Of a stretch of DNA of 64,000 nt, positions 1 to 8,430 are shown piece by piece. The position numbers and the translations under genes are program-made. Position 1 is the stretch's first letter, and each line of letters begins with the position of its first letter. The notes below the pieces were generated by a model, which was given only the letters and a program-made list of their open reading frames with translations, did not search any database and was not told the origin of the DNA. This DNA is from Solibacillus sp. FSL W7-1464 (lineage in GTDB: Bacteria; Bacillota; Bacilli; Bacillales_A; Planococcaceae). The stretch covers positions 659,001 to 723,000 of the forward strand of contig NZ_JBBORC010000001.1 in the NCBI RefSeq assembly GCF_038004425.1. Reading direction: 5' to 3'.

Positions 1-72
1 AGATGTAGGTAACGGCCCTACGGCAGAGATGAGGAGTAGGAAAATCATAAAAATCGACGTTATTTTTTTCAT
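1..72 (-). CDS. Exported protein, N-terminal fragment (signal peptide only)
   Basis: Only the first 24 codons lie in the window; the gene runs off the left edge. The start is an ATG read from 72, with a GAAAGGA ribosome site just upstream. The visible residues begin MKKITSIFMIFLLLIS and form a typical Sec signal peptide (two lysines, then a hydrophobic core). It lies 21 bases downstream of the 94-717 gene on the same strand, so the two are probably co-transcribed. The mature protein is outside the window, so no function can be given. Confidence 0.7.
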   Translation of the reverse strand, partial: MKKITSIFMIFLLLISAVGPLPTS

Positions 73-93
73 ATGTAAATTCCTTTCTATCCT

Positions 94-717
94 TTAGTGA
101 ACGTTATAGTAGTGAGTTTCCAGTAAATGCCTATCCTCGTTGTAAACCTGTATTTTTAGACGATCACCTTTCACTAGACCGAGGAGGCCTTTTGAGAAGT
201 GCGTGCCGTTTGAAATCAATGTTTCCGTTTGACCATTGTTAATTGTAACTTTTACTTCTGCTATAGAATCGGCACCCTTTACGGTTATATTTGTAGCGAG
301 TGCATTGAAATTGGCCGTAATTTCTTCAATATATTGACCTTCTATTATAAAAGGCATCTTCGTATCCTCAGGTAGTTTTTGCCCTCCTGCAGATTTAAAT
401 CCTTTTGGAATAACTAATGTATAAGTCTCAGCAAAATTATAGTGATTTTGAGGAATGACTATAACTTCTTTTGAATCTGCCGATAAATTAATAGAGATTT
501 CTACTTTGTTATTGTCGTCGGATTGTACATAAATTTGATTGAGATTATCTCTGTCACCCGCCACTGCTTCATTGAAAGTGATGGTCCACGGCTTTACGGA
601 ATTACTTGTTGATGTTTGTTTAAAGCTTTGTGCTTCAGCATAGTTGCTCGAAAAAATAGGAATCAACAATGATATTAGTAAAGCGAGCGTGATGATGGTA
701 TAAAAACTTTTTTTCAT
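94..717 (-). CDS. Exported Ig-like (SbsA_Ig type) protein with shared C-terminal module
   Basis: Start: the ATG at 717 was chosen over the longer frame because AAAGGAG lies 8 bases upstream and the product then begins with a clean signal peptide (MKKSFYTIITLALLISLLI). About 207 residues. After the signal peptide comes an Ig-like domain of the SbsA type, beginning at VKPWTITF and ending near MPFIIEG. The last ~78 residues start QYIEEI and end with a VYNEDRHLLET stretch; this tail resembles the tails of the proteins at 814-3702 and 4533-5948. There is no SLH or LPXTG anchor. It is divergent from the plus-strand surface cluster with a ~96-base shared promoter region. The function is unknown; a structural or binding role at the cell surface is inferred. 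Confidence 0.75.
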   Translation of the reverse strand: MKKSFYTIITLALLISLLIPIFSSNYAEAQSFKQTSTSNSVKPWTITFNEAVAGDRDNLNQIYVQSDDNNKVEISINLSADSKEVIVIPQNHYNFAETYTLVIPKGFKSAGGQKLPEDTKMPFIIEGQYIEEITANFNALATNITVKGADSIAEVKVTINNGQTETLISNGTHFSKGLLGLVKGDRLKIQVYNEDRHLLETHYYNVH

Positions 718-813
718 AGCTGTAAACTCCTTTATAAGTTGTGGGGCATTGGCATGCTCATCTATCATCCGTTCGTCACGAATCTATTTTTATATCGGAA
801 AGGAAGTTGGAAA

Positions 814-3702
814 ATGAAGATATATATGAAAATCGTTGTTGCGTTTGTATTATTGTTTTCTTTGAATGTGACAACGGTTAGTACGCCTCAACAAGCTGCT
901 AACGCGGCATATGATTATTCAAATTTAAGTTGTACAATTGAGCAAGGGCGCGATATTGTTTTTGTAATTCAAGATACACCGGATATTCAACAACATGATC
1001 CAGAATACAGTCGTGTGACAGAAGTATTATCCTTGATGGATCAAGCATCCGACAAAGATCGCTTTGGTCTCGTAGGATTTGGCGGTGGGGTAACAAAGGA
1101 GTTAGCCTTAACAAGCAATATCGTACAAGCTAAAAATAAGTTAAAAGAATTTCGAACAGATATTAACCCTGACATGGCAAATGATTTAAGTAAGGGCTTA
1201 GAAAAAGCGGTAGACGAACTATCGAAAAATAGTGCTAGTAATGACAAAATTATTGTTATTATGACGGTTGGAAACTCAATATATAATGAAGTTTCGAAAA
1301 AGCTGGCTGCAGATGCCTACGAAGAAGATATTACGATTCATACAATTAGTTTCGGAGATCCACTGTATGCAGACGTACCGTTTTTAACAGAAATTGCAAC
1401 ATTGACAGGTGGTAACTATACACATTCACCAAATGCGGCATTTTTAAAGGATGTTTTATTAAAACTAAGTTTACCGGCGCAGAATTTTTCGGGACGTGAA
1501 GTATTTAGCGATTGGACTTTAACGCAAGATGTTGTGGAACCAAGCGGATTATTAATTCATGACAATGTAAAAGTCGATTTAAACGGCTACGATTTAACAG
1601 TAAACGGCGATTTAGTCATGCAGTCTTGTTCAGAGCTGCGAGCAGTGAGTGGGGTTATTACTGCAAAAGATCTTAAACAGCAATCACGCTCGACAGTTAA
1701 CTTAAACAACAGTCAGCTACGCGTAACAAATGAATTTGTACAAGATGGTAATGTCTTTGTTAACGGAAACTACGGCGGTGCTACTGCCCCGGAAATAAAA
1801 GTGAACAATTACAATCAAAAAATTCACGGTTTTTTACGTTTAGCAGGTCATTCTGTAGAAGTGGATAAGGACTTTTCACAAGAAGGTTTAGTGAATTTAG
1901 AAAAAGGCCAAATCACGGTGAAATGGGACGCGGTTCAAAAAGGATATTTGAATGTCCAAGAAGGAAAGCTGCAGGTTAATGGGAATTTAACAATTAACGG
2001 TGGTCCATTAGTAAATGGCGGCTTAACAGATAACAAGTCACTGAATGTAGGTGGCGGTGTTGTACAGGTTGGTTTCGATGATGGAATCGGCAGCACAGGG
2101 AATGTAAAGCAGCTAAGCGGCCAGCTTTATGTCAATCATGGAACGGTTGAAATTTTTGGCGACTATACGATTACTGATGGCTGGTTAACGATGGTCAATG
2201 GTTCGATGGATACGTTGCCTGCTGGATACGGCCCAGGTGACGGGGACTATGTACGTGTGCACGGCGACTTTACAATGGCCAGCATGCGCAATCATATGGC
2301 TCGCCAGCAAAGTTACCTTGGAAAAGCAGTGGGTGACACGGCACATTTAACCGATGGGGTGCTGGAAGTTGCCGGTAACTTTACGCAAACAGGCAATGCC
2401 GAATACCACAGTTCGCATAGTGACCGTTTCTATAATTATGAAAAAGACTATAGTAAGTATAATTTCCATGCAACTGGCAGACATAAAGTTTTATTAACAG
2501 GCAAGGGCAATATTACGATAGAAAGCCAAGGTTCGTTATTTAATATTTTAGAAGTAAAAGGAAAATATAGCGATTATACAGTGAGAGGTCCAGTGAGATG
2601 GAAGCAGGATCAGTTAATCGAGCGCTCGGTTTCAGCTAATGCGAATTTGATTTATTTAGCGATTAATGATATTCCGGTTGTTGGCTTCAATCCGAATGTG
2701 AAAAATTACTTCAATCATATTGTACCGGCAACAAGCTCTACAAGTGGTGTTTCTACATTAAAAGTAGATGCACGTGCGGATGATTATCTGAACGCGAAAG
2801 TAGATGTATTGAATACTGTAGTCAATACAGATGGCACAGCAAAAGTACAAGTGCTCGTAACGGCTCACGATGGCGAGACTCAAAATGTCTATACGGTAAA
2901 TGTAACGGTTGGCTCTGGTTCAAATGGCCATGTGACATCTGTTGAGTTGGATCGTGAAGAGTTATTATTCACTGTGGATGGTCCGGGCTTTAAACCAAAT
3001 CAGGCAACACTTACACATACGGTTTATCCGAAGAATGCCGCTAATCAAAAGGTCACATGGATTAGCTCGAATGAAGCAGTTGTAACGGTGAATCCAAGCG
3101 GTATTGTGACACCTGTTGGGGTGGGGCAAGCATCGATTACGGTGACTACAGAAGATGGCAATTTCTCGGATAGTGTCACGGTGAAAGTATTGAAACAGAA
3201 TGATTTATTAGAGGGTATAAGAACACTTGCGGATTTAGTAAGTGATAATGACCGTTACGATCGTATTATGAACGGTTTATATGATATGAATAATATTGGT
3301 ATAGTGGTTCCGGGTAGGTATATTCAATCTGTTGATTTTTCAATGACTGGAAATTTGGCAGTCGGGACAGTAAAAACAAATAGCGCTGCTAATCCACAAG
3401 TTGCGAAGGTTAATGTTAGTGTTAACGGTGTGCAGCTTCCGGCGAATATCGTAACAGCTTATGAGGAATTCAAATTCTTAAGAGCAACGATGACGATTAG
3501 AGATTATGTGGAAGTCATCGCATATGATGCGATCGGAAATGAACTGGAGCGTGTTTCGAGCAGCTATCCGGTTAATTTTACGGCAGGAACACCAGTAGCG
3601 CCTGGATTCTATTCAATCCAGCGTCTATTATCAGATCCAGCAACTTTTGCACTGATATTAGATCATTATTCTCCTGAACAACTACGATTTACAGCACAAT
3701 AA
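814..3702 (+). CDS. Large exported VWA-like / beta-repeat / Big_2 surface protein
   Basis: Start: the ATG at 814 follows GGAAAGGAAG and gives a signal peptide (MKIYMKIVVAFVLLFSL); the upstream in-frame extension has no ribosome site. About 962 residues. Domains: a von Willebrand factor A fold (~30-230); a long beta-rich stretch with recurring VNG(D/N) motifs (~240-640), possibly a beta-helix; a Big_2-type Ig domain (~710-800, VTWISSNEAVVTV); and a tail module from YIQSV (~836) to YDAIGNELE. The VWA metal site looks broken: VFVIQDTPD stands where FVxDxSxS is expected, and MTVGNS where TDG is usual. It is the first gene of a tight plus-strand group with the cohesin/dockerin proteins. A surface adhesin or scaffold role is inferred. 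Confidence 0.8.
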   Translation: MKIYMKIVVAFVLLFSLNVTTVSTPQQAANAAYDYSNLSCTIEQGRDIVFVIQDTPDIQQHDPEYSRVTEVLSLMDQASDKDRFGLVGFGGGVTKELALTSNIVQAKNKLKEFRTDINPDMANDLSKGLEKAVDELSKNSASNDKIIVIMTVGNSIYNEVSKKLAADAYEEDITIHTISFGDPLYADVPFLTEIATLTGGNYTHSPNAAFLKDVLLKLSLPAQNFSGREVFSDWTLTQDVVEPSGLLIHDNVKVDLNGYDLTVNGDLVMQSCSELRAVSGVITAKDLKQQSRSTVNLNNSQLRVTNEFVQDGNVFVNGNYGGATAPEIKVNNYNQKIHGFLRLAGHSVEVDKDFSQEGLVNLEKGQITVKWDAVQKGYLNVQEGKLQVNGNLTINGGPLVNGGLTDNKSLNVGGGVVQVGFDDGIGSTGNVKQLSGQLYVNHGTVEIFGDYTITDGWLTMVNGSMDTLPAGYGPGDGDYVRVHGDFTMASMRNHMARQQSYLGKAVGDTAHLTDGVLEVAGNFTQTGNAEYHSSHSDRFYNYEKDYSKYNFHATGRHKVLLTGKGNITIESQGSLFNILEVKGKYSDYTVRGPVRWKQDQLIERSVSANANLIYLAINDIPVVGFNPNVKNYFNHIVPATSSTSGVSTLKVDARADDYLNAKVDVLNTVVNTDGTAKVQVLVTAHDGETQNVYTVNVTVGSGSNGHVTSVELDREELLFTVDGPGFKPNQATLTHTVYPKNAANQKVTWISSNEAVVTVNPSGIVTPVGVGQASITVTTEDGNFSDSVTVKVLKQNDLLEGIRTLADLVSDNDRYDRIMNGLYDMNNIGIVVPGRYIQSVDFSMTGNLAVGTVKTNSAANPQVAKVNVSVNGVQLPANIVTAYEEFKFLRATMTIRDYVEVIAYDAIGNELERVSSSYPVNFTAGTPVAPGFYSIQRLLSDPATFALILDHYSPEQLRFTAQ

Positions 3703-3722
3703 TATAGAAATGGAGGGGAAGG

Positions 3723-4517
3723 GTGCTTATATTTGCGCCAAAAAACATGAAATTAAAAATGACAAAAATCTTAGTCATACTTAGTCTGTTACTGGTATGG
3801 CTTCCAACTACAAAAATCGAAGCAAAAGAAAAACCGATTCTCGGAGTAACAACAGTTTATGAAAATCGTGCGACAATAGTAGACCTGGCCGTTTACTTGA
3901 AGAGTGATGAGAAAATAGCAGGCGGTTCGTTTGATGTTATATACGATTCTACACAACTAACGGTCAATGATTCGTCAGTAGTTGTCGGTGAGGCTTTATC
4001 AGGCTTCATATTGAATTCAACAAACGGGGGGACTGCCGGGAAAGTATCGGCAGCCTTTGCCAATGATACAGGCTTAACGATTAATGGCAATGTTTTAACA
4101 TTTAAAGGGCGGATTTCAAAAAAAGATTCAACAATCGATCTTCAATTTGAAAATGTGCAGTTTTACGGAGAAGATGGGAAGAAAATTGCGGTAACAATTG
4201 TAGATGGTGCGATTAAACCGTTTGACGGGAAAGAATCAACGAATCAGGATAAAGCCGATAACGCGAAACCATGGACCATTACAATGAGTACTGCCTATAA
4301 CAGAGCTTCTTTAAATGAACATACGGTAAGCGTAAAAGATCGTTATAATCGACCAGTGGAAATTGTCATCGTCAATGTCAGTAATACAGAGTTCAAAGTG
4401 AAACCAAAAGGCACGTATGCTAGAGGTACGTACACATTAGAAATTACAGATCAGCTGCTATCGGTGACTGGTGAAAAATTAGAAGAACCCGTTCGGTATA
4501 TTTTCACGGTGGAGTAA
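3723..4517 (+). CDS. Exported cohesin-like plus SbsA_Ig protein
   Basis: Start: the GTG at 3723 has GGAGGGG 6 bases upstream; an ATG at 3747 is the alternative and would leave the signal peptide (KILVILSLLLVWLP) intact. 264 residues. Residues ~38-165 look like a cohesin-type carbohydrate-binding/scaffoldin domain: an extended beta sandwich with AGGSFDVIYDSTQLTV, then GKVSAAFA and LTFKGRIS. The C-terminal ~90 residues are an SbsA-type Ig domain opening with AKPWTITM. It sits 20 bases after the VWA-like gene and 15 before the dockerin gene, so an operon is likely. The cohesin assignment rests on pattern recognition. If correct, the dockerin next door is its obvious candidate partner. Confidence 0.7.
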   Translation: MLIFAPKNMKLKMTKILVILSLLLVWLPTTKIEAKEKPILGVTTVYENRATIVDLAVYLKSDEKIAGGSFDVIYDSTQLTVNDSSVVVGEALSGFILNSTNGGTAGKVSAAFANDTGLTINGNVLTFKGRISKKDSTIDLQFENVQFYGEDGKKIAVTIVDGAIKPFDGKESTNQDKADNAKPWTITMSTAYNRASLNEHTVSVKDRYNRPVEIVIVNVSNTEFKVKPKGTYARGTYTLEITDQLLSVTGEKLEEPVRYIFTVE

Positions 4518-4532
4518 GGGAGGACATAGAAA

Positions 4533-5948
4533 TTGAGAAAACAGCTAATCATTCGTGCAATGACTTTTCTAGGGATGCTTTTTATATTATTTTCTAGTGT
4601 CCCTGCACACGCGGCCATTTCCTCCACTTTGGAAGTCGGAGAGGTGCGCACAATAGGCAAAGAAGTCGTATTGCCAGTAACACTTCATAAAACAAACTAT
4701 TTAACATCTTTACAGGCAACAATCAGCATTCCAACAAATGATGGGGCGGCTACGATCAAAAGCTTCAAGCCAAATGGTATTTTTGATGGTTTTGCATTTA
4801 ATACGATTGGCAAAATTGAAAACAATAAGTTGACGCTCGATATTTTATCGACAACGAATGTAGCTCAGACCATCAGCGGAAGCGATTATATAATTGGCTA
4901 TATTACAATTTCACTTTCAAGCAAGTTTACAGAAGGCAGTGAAGCATTTGTTGTAATTGATTCATTAAGTGCCAAAGGAAATCAGAATCGTGCAATCATC
5001 GTGGATCGATTGGACGGGAAGATTGAACACCAAATTCCATACGGTGATGTGCTTGGTCAAAATGAACCGACAGCTGCCGGTGCTTTGAGAATTTTGCAGC
5101 ATATTAAAGGAGATAGCATTACAGAACAATCGGCCTTATTAGCGGCTGATGTGGATGGTGATGGTACGCTAACTCAAATCGATGCACAGCAAATATTGGA
5201 TTTTATCACAGGCAAGCGGACAAGTTTTTTAGCCGTTAAAGCAAAAGAACTGGATTCAGCCGTCTTGAACAGTGAGTACTCGGCTAAATTAGAAGGGGTT
5301 CATGGCAGAGAACCTTATAAATTTACACGCGTTTCGGGGTCAATGCCATCAGGTTTGAAATTGGATGCCGCTACGGGTGAAATAACAGGAAAACCGACAA
5401 TTGCTAAATCGTATACATTTACTATTCGTGTAACAGACGCGTTAGATCAGACATCGAATCGCCAATTTACGTTGGATGTCATTGACTCCAATATCAAATC
5501 AGTAGAGCCGGTTCCACCTGTGAATGTCAAACCAAATGAAACTCCTGCATTACCAACCGAAGTTACGGTAACATACAATGATAAAACGACAGGTAAAGAA
5601 AAAGTTGTGTGGGAAAAGGTGGATACATCAAAGATCGGTACAATGATTGTAAAAGGCACTGTCGGAAATAGCGGATTTAAAACAAGCGTAGAAGTACATG
5701 TTGTGAGTCAAGATTATATAAATAATATTGATGTTCGTTATACTCAGTTTATGAATATCCATACAATTGTATTGAATGTCGCTCCAAGTGTGTATCGTAT
5801 TACAATTGATAATTTGCCAGTAAATAATTACGACGGCAATAATCAGTTTAGTTATGTAACAACTAGTTTTGCCAAAGATTCTACAGTGGTTATTCGTCTA
5901 TATGACCGATATGGTAACTTGCTGGAGACAAAATTGCAACCGCTTTAG
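4533..5948 (+). CDS. Exported cohesin-like / dockerin / putative Ig protein
   Basis: Start: TTG at 4533 with GGGAGGA upstream and a signal peptide ending at AHA-A. 471 residues. Order: cohesin-like beta domain (~30-165); dockerin type I-like segment (~170-230); He_PIG-type Ig domain (~240-325, PSGLKLDAATGEITGKP); Big_4-like domain (~335-392); and the tail module from YINNI (~395) ending DRYGNLLETKL. In the dockerin, the second calcium loop is canonical (DVDGDGTLTQID, acidic residues at 1, 3, 5 and 12), but the first (GDVLGQNEP) lacks the ligands. It is the last gene of the cluster. In Bacilli such modules are not cellulosomal, so surface assembly with the preceding gene is an inference. Confidence 0.75.
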   Translation: MRKQLIIRAMTFLGMLFILFSSVPAHAAISSTLEVGEVRTIGKEVVLPVTLHKTNYLTSLQATISIPTNDGAATIKSFKPNGIFDGFAFNTIGKIENNKLTLDILSTTNVAQTISGSDYIIGYITISLSSKFTEGSEAFVVIDSLSAKGNQNRAIIVDRLDGKIEHQIPYGDVLGQNEPTAAGALRILQHIKGDSITEQSALLAADVDGDGTLTQIDAQQILDFITGKRTSFLAVKAKELDSAVLNSEYSAKLEGVHGREPYKFTRVSGSMPSGLKLDAATGEITGKPTIAKSYTFTIRVTDALDQTSNRQFTLDVIDSNIKSVEPVPPVNVKPNETPALPTEVTVTYNDKTTGKEKVVWEKVDTSKIGTMIVKGTVGNSGFKTSVEVHVVSQDYINNIDVRYTQFMNIHTIVLNVAPSVYRITIDNLPVNNYDGNNQFSYVTTSFAKDSTVVIRLYDRYGNLLETKLQPL

Positions 5949-6009
5949 TGATGAACAGAATACTAGGCAATTCTTACGATCAACTATAATTATTCATGAG
6001 ACAGAGGAA

Positions 6010-6017
6010 GGTTCTTT
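6010..6017. repeat. IS66 target-site duplication, left copy
   Basis: GGTTCTTT abuts the left inverted repeat of the IS66 element and is repeated exactly at 8343-8350. Eight bases is the usual duplication length for IS66. Confidence 0.9.
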
Positions 6018-6099
6018 GTAAGCCCGTAATCAAACAACGCATATAAAACAGCAGGCACCTCCGGTACGATAAATGTATCAATCAAAGGAGGTGCCATTT

Positions 6100-6291
6100 A
6101 TGTCTAAAAACAAATTAACCATTGTTCCCGTCAAACTCGATCCTCTTCCAGTTGAAACTTCTTCGAATCATTCTCTTCAATACACTGCTGAGCCAAGTTG
6201 TGTAATTAAAACCGCTGTGGCTGAAATTTCCTTCTTCAATGGCGTAGATGAGCGCATTATCCAAACCATTATGAAGGAGCTGAAGGGATGA
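6100..6291 (+). CDS. tnpA: IS66 accessory protein TnpA
   Basis: Start: the ATG at 6100, 8 bases after AAAGGAGGTG, preferred over the ATG at 6073, which has no ribosome site. 63 residues, small and basic at the N terminus. It is recognised mainly by position as the first gene of an IS66 element and by its ATGA overlap with tnpB. This TnpA-type accessory protein is needed with TnpB and TnpC for transposition in studied IS66 elements. This copy is shorter than many TnpA proteins, so it may be a compact variant. Confidence 0.65.
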   Translation: MSKNKLTIVPVKLDPLPVETSSNHSLQYTAEPSCVIKTAVAEISFFNGVDERIIQTIMKELKG

Positions 6292-6641
6292 AACAGGATT
6301 TTACGAGCGTGCAAAACATCTACATCATCTGCGGCAAGACAGACATGCGTAAAGGAATTGATGGTCTCGCAACGCTCATTCAAGATTCTTTCGAATTGGA
6401 TCCGTATAGTGATTCTATCTTTCTGTTTTCTGGATGGAGCAAGGATCGTTATAAATGTTTGTATTTCGATGGAGATGGCTTCGCCATGCTTTATAAACGA
6501 TTAGATAATGGGAAATTACAATGGCCAAAAGATGAAAATGAGGTACGCAAACTTTCGCAACAAGAGCTTCGTTGGTTATTAGAAGGATTATCTCTGCAAC
6601 AGCCAAAGGCGATTGCAAAATCTACAAAAGGTATCTTTTAA
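6288..6641 (+). CDS. tnpB: IS66 accessory protein TnpB (Orf2)
   Basis: 117 residues, the normal size for IS66 TnpB. It has the family signature: an N-terminal YIICGKTDMRKGIDGLA block, then LFLFSG-type and KCLYFDGDGFAMLYKRL motifs and a WP-(x)n-RWLLEG C terminus. The ATG overlaps the tnpA stop codon (ATGA), which implies translational coupling. The biochemical role of TnpB in transposition is not well defined. The frame is intact. Confidence 0.92.
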   Translation: MKQDFTSVQNIYIICGKTDMRKGIDGLATLIQDSFELDPYSDSIFLFSGWSKDRYKCLYFDGDGFAMLYKRLDNGKLQWPKDENEVRKLSQQELRWLLEGLSLQQPKAIAKSTKGIF

Positions 6642-6691
6642 TAGCCCTATTTTAAGTGGTATAATCATTCATAACTTAAATTGAACGAAAT

Positions 6692-8257
6692 GTGGTGAAT
6701 GATTTGGGAAACGCTTCAAATGAAAAAGTGATTCAATTATTGGAAGAACAATTAGCCTACACAAAAGAACAAAATAAAAATTTAACCAAACAAATTGAAG
6801 CATTGACTGAACAAATTCGCCAATTAACAAAAGCTTTATACGGTTCTAAATCAGAAAAATCAAAGTATCAAGCACCAGATGGACAAGGCTCATTATTTGA
6901 AGACGATCCGTCTTTTAACGAACCTGAGCAAACAGAAGAACAAAGCACCGAAACGGTTAGTTATACGGTTACTCGTAAAAAGACAAATAAAAAACGAAAT
7001 GACTCGTTTCATGAGGATATAGAAATTGAAGAAATTCATCATCACCCAGCCAACTTAGCTTGTGACTGCTGTCTTGGGGAGATGGTAGAGTTCAGTTCAA
7101 CGTTGATACGTGAAGAGGCAAAATTTATTCCAGCCTCCCTGAAGCGTGTGCAACATTTTGAACATGTGTATGAGTGCAAAACGTGTAAAAACGATGCCCT
7201 ACTAAAAGCTCAAATTAAACGAGGTAAAGCACCGCAAGGTCCAATCCAAAGAAGCATTGCCGGTCCTACTGTTTTGGCAAAGCTTATCTACGATAAGTTT
7301 ATCCAGTACTTACCTCTTTACCGTCAGGTAAATGAATGGGAGCGCCATGGACTACATACAAATGATAAAAATCTATCCAATTGGGTAATACGTGTGGCAG
7401 AGGATTGGCTTCAACCGCTTTATAATTTGATGAACCAATTATTAACGGCAAAATCTGTGTTGCATATAGATGAAACCTATGCACAAATAATTAAGCGTTC
7501 AGATGGAAAGCCAGCTCAATCAAACGCTTATAACTGGGTATGTCGCAGTGTACAAAGTGAAGGTCCCATTATCGTTCTATTTAAGAGCGCTCTTTCTCGA
7601 GGGCGCGCTGTATTAGAAGATTTAATTAAGGGATTCAAAGGCACTGTGATCTGTGATGGGTATTCAGCTTACGGTCAATTACCTCATGTTCAATTCGCCA
7701 ACTGTTGGGCTCACGTACGCCGTTATTGGCTAAAAGCCGATAGTAAAAATGGACGAATAGGCGTGCAGTATTGCGATCGGCTGTTTCATATCGAACGAAA
7801 AATCAAACATCTTTCACCGGAAGAGCGCGTGCAAGTTCGCCAACAGGAAGCAAAACCGATCGTCGATGAATTTATGGATTGGATTGATCGTTCGCCTTTC
7901 TTCGGTAAAAATGCCATTGCGAAAGCAGCTGAATATACATTAAGCCGTTCATCGGAGTTAAAGGTTTTCCTTGAAAATGGGTATGTCGCCATTGATAACA
8001 ATCCCGCTGAAAATGCCATTCGTCCAAATGTCATTGGTCGCAAAAACTGGCTCTTCTCCGTGAGTGAAGCAGGTGCTAATGCGAATGCCATTTGTTTGAG
8101 TTTGGCTGAAACGGCCAAAGCAAACGGAATTGATTTTTATCAGTACTTGGTAAAGCTGATGACGGAATTACCTAATATATCGTTTCATCAACAACCTGAG
8201 ATTTTACATAATTACATGCCATGGTCAGAAAATATTCAAGCCACATGTGCAAAATAG
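6692..8257 (+). CDS. tnpC: IS66 transposase TnpC (DDE type)
   Basis: About 521 residues from a GTG at 6692. No good ribosome site is visible, and GTG 6695 or TTG 6704 are alternatives. Domains: N-terminal coiled coil (~5-50, LLEEQLAYTKEQNKNL); an acidic low-complexity linker; a zinc-finger-like block (CDCC...CKTC, ~124-170); and the DDE catalytic core with HIDETYAQI (first Asp), CDGYSAYG (second Asp) and NNPAENAIRP (Glu), then IGRKNWLF. All the family landmarks are present with no frameshift, so the enzyme is probably active. A strong palindrome follows directly at 8257-8290. Confidence 0.93.
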   Translation: MVNDLGNASNEKVIQLLEEQLAYTKEQNKNLTKQIEALTEQIRQLTKALYGSKSEKSKYQAPDGQGSLFEDDPSFNEPEQTEEQSTETVSYTVTRKKTNKKRNDSFHEDIEIEEIHHHPANLACDCCLGEMVEFSSTLIREEAKFIPASLKRVQHFEHVYECKTCKNDALLKAQIKRGKAPQGPIQRSIAGPTVLAKLIYDKFIQYLPLYRQVNEWERHGLHTNDKNLSNWVIRVAEDWLQPLYNLMNQLLTAKSVLHIDETYAQIIKRSDGKPAQSNAYNWVCRSVQSEGPIIVLFKSALSRGRAVLEDLIKGFKGTVICDGYSAYGQLPHVQFANCWAHVRRYWLKADSKNGRIGVQYCDRLFHIERKIKHLSPEERVQVRQQEAKPIVDEFMDWIDRSPFFGKNAIAKAAEYTLSRSSELKVFLENGYVAIDNNPAENAIRPNVIGRKNWLFSVSEAGANANAICLSLAETAKANGIDFYQYLVKLMTELPNISFHQQPEILHNYMPWSENIQATCAK

Positions 8258-8290
8258 CCAGCTAACTGAAAAAAATTTCAGTTAGCTGGC
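8257..8290 (+). terminator. Hairpin at the end of tnpC
   Basis: A near-perfect 15-bp stem: GCCAGCTAACTGAAA pairs with TTTCAGTTAGCTGGC around a short A-rich loop. It starts on the last base of the tnpC stop codon. There is no downstream T run, so it may stabilise or attenuate rather than terminate intrinsically. Confidence 0.5.
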
Positions 8291-8342
8291 CGTTCGTCGT
8301 GCGTACCGTGAAGGTGCGCTATTTTTTATATTTCGGGCTTAC

Positions 8343-8350
8343 GGTTCTTT
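8343..8350. repeat. IS66 target-site duplication, right copy
   Basis: GGTTCTTT immediately outside the right inverted repeat, identical to 6010-6017. Confidence 0.9.
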
Positions 8351-8377
8351 AGCCACATCTCAAAAAATCTATTAACC

Positions 8378-8419
8378 TCTAGCTATAAGATGAAGATCTT
8401 ATAGCTAGAGATTTTTTTT
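8378..8419 (+). terminator. Rho-independent terminator, probably of the 814-5948 cluster
   Basis: The stem TCTAGCTATAAGAT / ATCTTATAGCTAGA with a short loop is followed by a run of eight T. Removing the IS66 element places it about 100 bases after the 4533-5948 stop codon, so it is best read as the original terminator of that operon, displaced by the insertion. Confidence 0.8.
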
Positions 8420-8430
8420 ATGGAAACGAA

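Larger units (their letters stand above)
6018..8342. mobile_element. Complete IS66-family insertion sequence
   Basis: 2,325 bp. The ends are inverted repeats: GTAAGCCCG at 6018-6026 and its complement CGGGCTTAC at 8334-8342, with imperfect matching continuing inward. Both ends are flanked by the 8-bp duplication GGTTCTTT. Inside are the three genes expected of IS66 (tnpA-, tnpB- and tnpC-type) in order and intact. The exact duplication and open frames suggest a recent insertion. It landed between the last gene of the cohesin/dockerin cluster and a hairpin terminator at 8378-8419. Confidence 0.95.

Noticed and set aside
4533-5948. Cellulosome component
   Set aside because: No cellulase, CBM or scaffoldin series nearby, and the flanking genes are surface Ig/VWA proteins; only the module type is shared.
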